Shown: in pieces, positions 30,539 through 34,582 of the stretch | How positions within the stretch are numbered: position 1 is the first letter of the stretch | Layout of the letters: every line of letters begins with the position of its first letter | NCBI GenBank assembly: GCA_002812745.2 | Contig: NCSJ02000416.1 | Coordinates: 1-34,582 of the forward strand | Length of the DNA stretch: 34,582 nucleotides | Direction: 5' to 3' | Source: Scytalidium lignicola | Lineage: Eukaryota > Ascomycota > Leotiomycetes | The notes under the pieces: generated by a model | Told to the model about the DNA's origin: nothing | Seen by the model: only the letters and a program-made list of their open reading frames with translations | Database searches by the model: none | Translations under genes and position numbers: made by a program

Positions 30539-32561
30539 CCAGATTAACATTATATTTATATTATGTTGAAGTGTTCAACCCGATATGCCACTTCACCAGT
30601 AATTATAGTCTGTTCTAGTTCTACCGCAATCATATGGTCGCTGCTACATGATGTATCCCTTATAGCCCACAGTCACCAGCAAACTGCAATCAAGAACTTA
30701 AGCCTTGTTAGATTCCTAGAGAAGGGATTTACTCACCGAGATGTAATCTAGCAGCCACAAATGCACAAAGCACAAACTGCCTATTCCTAACAGCAACTTT
30801 TCTATGCTTTAAGCATTTTTGCGTGGTGCTGAAATTTTTAACAGCAGCCAAACGGTGAGTCTTAGTTAATTGAGGAGCTGGTTAAGGTAGGGCGCGGCAG
30901 AATAGGAGAAGGGGAAGCTGGATTATGGTAACTGCGATAGCTTCTACTATATATACTAAATAAAGACTGTAGGGAAATCTAGGGTTGCGGGTCTCCGCTC
31001 GTACTTACGTAGGGAGTGGGAAGTCCTAACTTCATTATGTACGCAATCTATACTTCTTGCTATAGGGGGTTCTATCTTGGAAAAGCTTGGGCTGCTGATG
31101 AGAATCGGTCAGCTTTGCAATACAGTTCTCTCAACTGCTGTATTGTAAATATGCAAGTAATAGTGGTCTAGAGCAATGCAAGTTGTTTAGAAAAAGGGCT
31201 AGGGAATTTGCGGGTCAATTTTACAGATAATTTGACACAGATGGCATGTTGACTATTCTACAACCTCCTAATTCTTATTTCAGGTTCGTTCCTACAGATA
31301 TTCACCTCTGTAATTTAGGTACTATAATTCCATTTAGCCTCAGCCTTACTTATCGATTTACCCAAGGTGCATTATGGGTTGCTCTAGTGGTAGCTGGAGT
31401 ACCAATACTAGCTGATCTACCTATGCTTTTAGACATTTTCAACACCGATACCACGTTGAATATTGAGTACATCTACCTAAACATATATATTTGTGAATAT
31501 TACAGCTCCCTCTACTAGTGTATTGGTGTTTAATAACATCGACCACCATATATCTTCCTGAAGATCATGAATTCTGGACTTGTGAGGAACTACCACAATA
31601 CTGAGTCTCACTTCAGCACCTCAAATTCAAGAAACAGCCTCAGTCAAAGGTCTTAATACCTAAACGGTTATTGAGGTTGAGAATCCAGGCATAGAAGTGC
31701 TCACTCTTGATAATGGATTTTCTCTCTTCGGACAGAGAAAAGGCCTCGGTTGAATTATCCATAGGTGGAGATAATGAGATTTCGGAAAGGAAAATTGGAG
31801 AAAATTTGGCACACACTTATCCTTTGTTCATTAATACTGGGGAGGTCAATACCCCTTTGACGACAGGCGATACCAAGGCTAGTAGGCTCGTGTTCATGTC
31901 AGTTACTAATGCAAACTTCATTTATTAGAGGTCACTTATTCCTACTATCCAGGTCATATCAGGGGGAAAGTTAGTGAGGAGCTATTTTAGTTGTTGATGT
32001 ATTTAAAAGGCATAATATGTCTAGTTCTACGAAGCCATTATGGAAGGAAATTCCGAGGTTGGAATGGTAGGCCGGTTATATGCATTGGCTAACAAAGCAC
32101 GAGATCTGATACAACGTTCATTGAGGTTCAGTGACCGGATACAAAAGCTCTTAAGTCTTTGATGCTTTAGCTCTAACTACAATTAAATATTACCTAATTC
32201 TCAAATCATGCATAGTATAACGTGATAGATTGATACTTTAAGAAGACTTTCTCCTAATAAAATATTCAGGTCGACGAGATAATACCTTTCAAACATTGTA
32301 CCTGACGTAGGAAATGAATCCATTGATCTTATTAGATCTCTAGTGCGGTCAGTTTGCCTAGACTCACCAGGCATTAGGCTTTGCAGGAGTCGATTTAGTT
32401 ACGGTCTTTGTTTAACATAACGTCATTCATGGTTAGGATTTTAAGCATAGAGTAGCATGATCCTNAAAAAAAATGGGTATATTGCATTGTATACATAAAA
32501 CATCCAGACTTTACATATTCCTTCTCAAAGCTAGTAGTTTGAAATCCCTAGTCTCATTAAA
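30539..32561. other. Two-kilobase gap with unrecognised decayed sequence
   Basis: No intact gene. 30,540-31,240 shows nothing beyond a TATA-like stretch near 30,945. A 90-codon frame at 31246-31518 (with 'FTQGALWVALVVAGVPILAD') looks partly protein-like. From about 31,580 to 32,165 one plus frame reads '[14 protein letters not shown]', stop, later 'MDFLSSDREKASVELSIGGD' and 'EGNSEVGMVGRLYALANKAR', with several stops. This may be one dead gene; the family is not recognised. One N beside an A run lies near 32,465. Confidence 0.35.
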
Positions 32562-33395
32562 CTAGAAGCGGTAGAGAAGCAAACACAAGACTAAGTTCGA
32601 GGCTATCATCAGCGCCATCAGCCATTGAGAGTTTGGTCGTTGAATAGTTCCCCCAGATTTCCCATCTTTGTTCTCGGCTGATGTAACAACGCTCGATGGA
32701 GGTTGTGGACTCTGTCCTGAAGGAGAAGAAGAAGCCAACGCCAGTTTCCCAGTCGGATACTCGATATTATAAACCGGGTCCGATGTCAAAGCTACGGGCA
32801 TCCCAAGTGAATGAGCACACGTTGCTTGGTTGTTCGTAGGCCAGTTAAGCGTGCATTGTTCATCATATCCCCAGGAACAGACTGCATCAAGAATATTGTA
32901 CAGGACGTAGTTCTTTGACACCCAACTATCGGCTTGACTGAGGCAACTGGCTAGGAAATTCATGCTATTGGATGCGCTCAGCGGTAGCTTGTTATTATGC
33001 GTATAGATCAGGCTTGCGCAAGCCGACGCTTCAACATTGGAATAGTTCATTGCAATAGCACCACCAGCGGTTGGCTTCAATGTGGCTGATGAGCCGGTGT
33101 AGAGGTAGTTCCAGGCGTCATAGCTAATATCGTGAGCGCCGCCAGACTGGTCGATGCGAAGCAGATTGACTGATCGCCCCTCGTATGTCAATGATACGCA
33201 TATATTGTTGCAGTCAACCGAATCGGGCCAGTATGCGACACGATTGGTATCGATCTTGCATCCAAGGACGCCGACCGAGGAGGAATAACTATCGTGGGGA
33301 GTCGCCCAGATGGTGCCACCGGAAGAAGCAGCAGCATCGGGAGCAGCGCATGCGACGGCTGTGAGCGATAAGAATAAGAGAGCGGAATAGCGCAT
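32562..33395 (-). CDS. Secreted Cys-rich protein, probable GPI anchor, expansin/RlpA-like
   Basis: Single exon, 277 residues. A signal peptide (about 1-17, 'LLFLSLTAVACA') is followed by a domain with 'TPHDSYSSSVGVLGC' (32-46), 'YWPDSVDCNNIC' (55-66) and 'LRIDQSGGAHDISYDAWNYL'. The paired cysteines, WP and RIDQSGG pattern recall secreted fungal double-psi beta-barrel (expansin/RlpA-like) proteins, a family assignment I make from memory. Residues about 225-250 are a Ser/Pro-rich stalk. The last 22 residues are hydrophobic and preceded by Ser247-Gly-Gly, a plausible GPI attachment site; a plain membrane anchor is the alternative. Likely on the outer membrane or cell wall. The Met at 33395 is chosen because it starts the signal peptide. 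No functional link to the nitrogen genes is apparent. Confidence 0.82.
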   Translation of the reverse strand: MRYSALLFLSLTAVACAAPDAAASSGGTIWATPHDSYSSSVGVLGCKIDTNRVAYWPDSVDCNNICVSLTYEGRSVNLLRIDQSGGAHDISYDAWNYLYTGSSATLKPTAGGAIAMNYSNVEASACASLIYTHNNKLPLSASNSMNFLASCLSQADSWVSKNYVLYNILDAVCSWGYDEQCTLNWPTNNQATCAHSLGMPVALTSDPVYNIEYPTGKLALASSSPSGQSPQPPSSVVTSAENKDGKSGGTIQRPNSQWLMALMIASNLVLCLLLYRF

Positions 33396-34008
33396 GGTAG
33401 AAGGAGCGTAAGGCGATAGAATCGCGAGAATGAATGACTTGAACCGCTACAACATCTAGTTAAGGAGTGGCTTTGCCGTGGTGGGCTGGCTTGTGAGACC
33501 GCGACGATGGAGTGCGACGACGGGGAGGAAGAGGATGTTGATCCACCTTTGCGAAGACCAAATTCTAACTTTTCAGGCATTGAAGATTCAAGGGCTCGCC
33601 AAGAAAGGGGTCCGACGTGTCCGCGCATTTTTGTCAGGGGAAAAGCTGGGGCTGGAGCTTGATAGCCAATGAGACGTGCATTTGTTAACGATAGTAAGGA
33701 TCCAATGAATATATCTAGCGTCAAGGTCATTAGTTCCAACCCACATGGCTCTTTGGATATTTCCCATGGAAAGATACAGGTAAATTGACCTAATTAATTC
33801 TAATTCTACTCCGTACACCCGATTCCACTTGGTATTAATACTATTTAACTAAGCTACTTTCCTTTCCTTGGCGGCCATGCGTTTAACACATAATTGTTTC
33901 AAATATACTGTAACGATTATCCCAATCAAAGTATTCGCAATTAAGTATAAGCAGGTTCGCCTCAACTATCACCGACGATTTCATCTTGAAATTTACTTTA
34001 TAAATATA
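33396..34008. other. Promoter of the secreted protein and spacer to the copia element
   Basis: 33,396-33,780 is ordinary composition and must carry the promoter of the minus-strand gene; no clear TATA box is seen. Short frames on either strand (for example 33188-33739 minus, 33478-33672 plus) look like no known protein. From about 33,780 the sequence becomes AT-richer up to the copia LTR. Confidence 0.35.
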
Positions 34009-34197
34009 TGTCGGTACACTACCGATATAACACGTAGTACGTCACTTTATAAGTGATATACTAGTTGTGTGTTGATAGTTGATTGATTGTAAAGGTGGTA
34101 AGGTGGAGCTGTAGCTTAAGGCTACAGCTCCCCACTACCTAATTAGGACTAGCTGACATGTGACTGATCACGTCCACACATGACTAGTCTGCCAACA
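34009..34197 (-). repeat. 3' LTR of Ty1/copia element (copy 2)
   Basis: On the minus strand it starts TGTTGGCAGACT and ends CCGACA, 189 bp, matching the LTR at 3442-3635. The shared interior includes GGAGCTGTAG-like and CTACCTAATTAGGACTAGCT words (copy 1: CTACCTAATCGGGACTAGCT). Both copies have the same orientation and lie about 30.5 kb apart. Confidence 0.75.
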
Positions 34198-34582
34198 TTA
34201 GAACTACTCTAAAAATTGCCAAACTATCATACNAAAAGCTTAAAAAGCTCAAATCCGTTATTTTCTCTTAATCGCATGCTAATTGCCTATTTAGGCTTAG
34301 CTCCAAGCTATTACTCAAACTTTGCTGTTACTTTCTCTATGTTTTACCTATTCTACTACTTCTAATTACACTTTATTCGTATTTACTAATTACTTTAAAG
34401 TATTTGAAGACTTTTCCTTACTTATAGAATTAACTAGATTTGTAATTCCTTGTATTCATTTAACCTTTACAATCTCCTGTCACTTATAAGCCTAGTAAAG
34501 GTATATTATGTTAATCATCAAGTGCTTTTCTTATATAATTCTTAACTTGATAAAGCAATTGTAAAGTAATTTTGAATTTGTA
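34198..34582 (-). pseudogene. Copia RNase H end (copy 2), runs off the window
   Basis: Aligns base for base with 3636-4030 of copy 1, including 'CTCTAAAAAT' next to the LTR and 'TCGCATGCTAATTGCCTA'. On the minus strand it corresponds to the RNase H C-terminus, but it has more A/T substitutions and more stops than copy 1; for instance the codons for the NPADSMTK segment are no longer readable. The element continues beyond the window. Confidence 0.65.

Overview
The window comes from the nuclear genome of a filamentous ascomycete (Pezizomycotina). The evidence is intron-split genes with short introns (44-129 nt, GT-AG), an AA9 lytic polysaccharide monooxygenase with a fungal CBM1 domain, a Dal5-type permease, and long AT-rich tracts full of transposons damaged in the way RIP (repeat-induced point mutation) leaves them. 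I cannot name the genus. Single Ns occur almost only beside A or T runs, so homopolymer length errors in the assembly are possible.

Layout. 1-13,100 is a graveyard of nested elements. A Ty3/gypsy relic (probable LTR 962-1204, gag about 1,240-2,420) is followed by a Ty1/copia relic on the minus strand (3' LTR 3,442-3,635, RNase H, RT, then gag near 8,074). Next come a block of short hairpin-like repeats (8,215-8,720) and featureless AT-rich DNA. A well-delimited pogo/Tigger-type DNA transposon follows (11,163-13,097, 24-bp TIRs, TA duplication), inserted just upstream of the zinc-knuckle tail of another transposase (13,218-13,394). From about 13,400 the composition changes abruptly to ordinary gene-bearing DNA. 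A second copy of the same copia LTR and RNase H end, in the same orientation, begins at 34,009 and runs off the window.

The gene island (13.5-33.4 kb) holds, in order: amidase (-), 14-TM MFS transporter (+), allantoinase-like polysaccharide deacetylase (-), a probable solo LTR, a MITE, a broken AA9 LPMO-CBM1 gene (+), a broken NmrA-like NAD(P)-binding gene (-), an unrecognised decayed gene (-), a Dal5-type allantoate/ureide permease (-), a second MITE, a second amidase (+), and a secreted protein with a probable GPI anchor (-). Intron positions were worked out by hand. With them, both amidases, both transporters, the deacetylase and the secreted protein read through with catalytic or diagnostic residues intact.

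How the genes may work together (inference). An amidase is paired head-to-head with an MFS transporter twice within about 17 kb, and an allantoinase-like enzyme lies beside the first pair. This fits a dispersed nitrogen-salvage neighbourhood for amides, ureides or purine breakdown products. The LPMO, NmrA-like and unrecognised genes between the two pairs are dead. Their decay, two MITEs and a probable solo LTR mark 19.6-25.4 kb as an eroding segment between two functional blocks.
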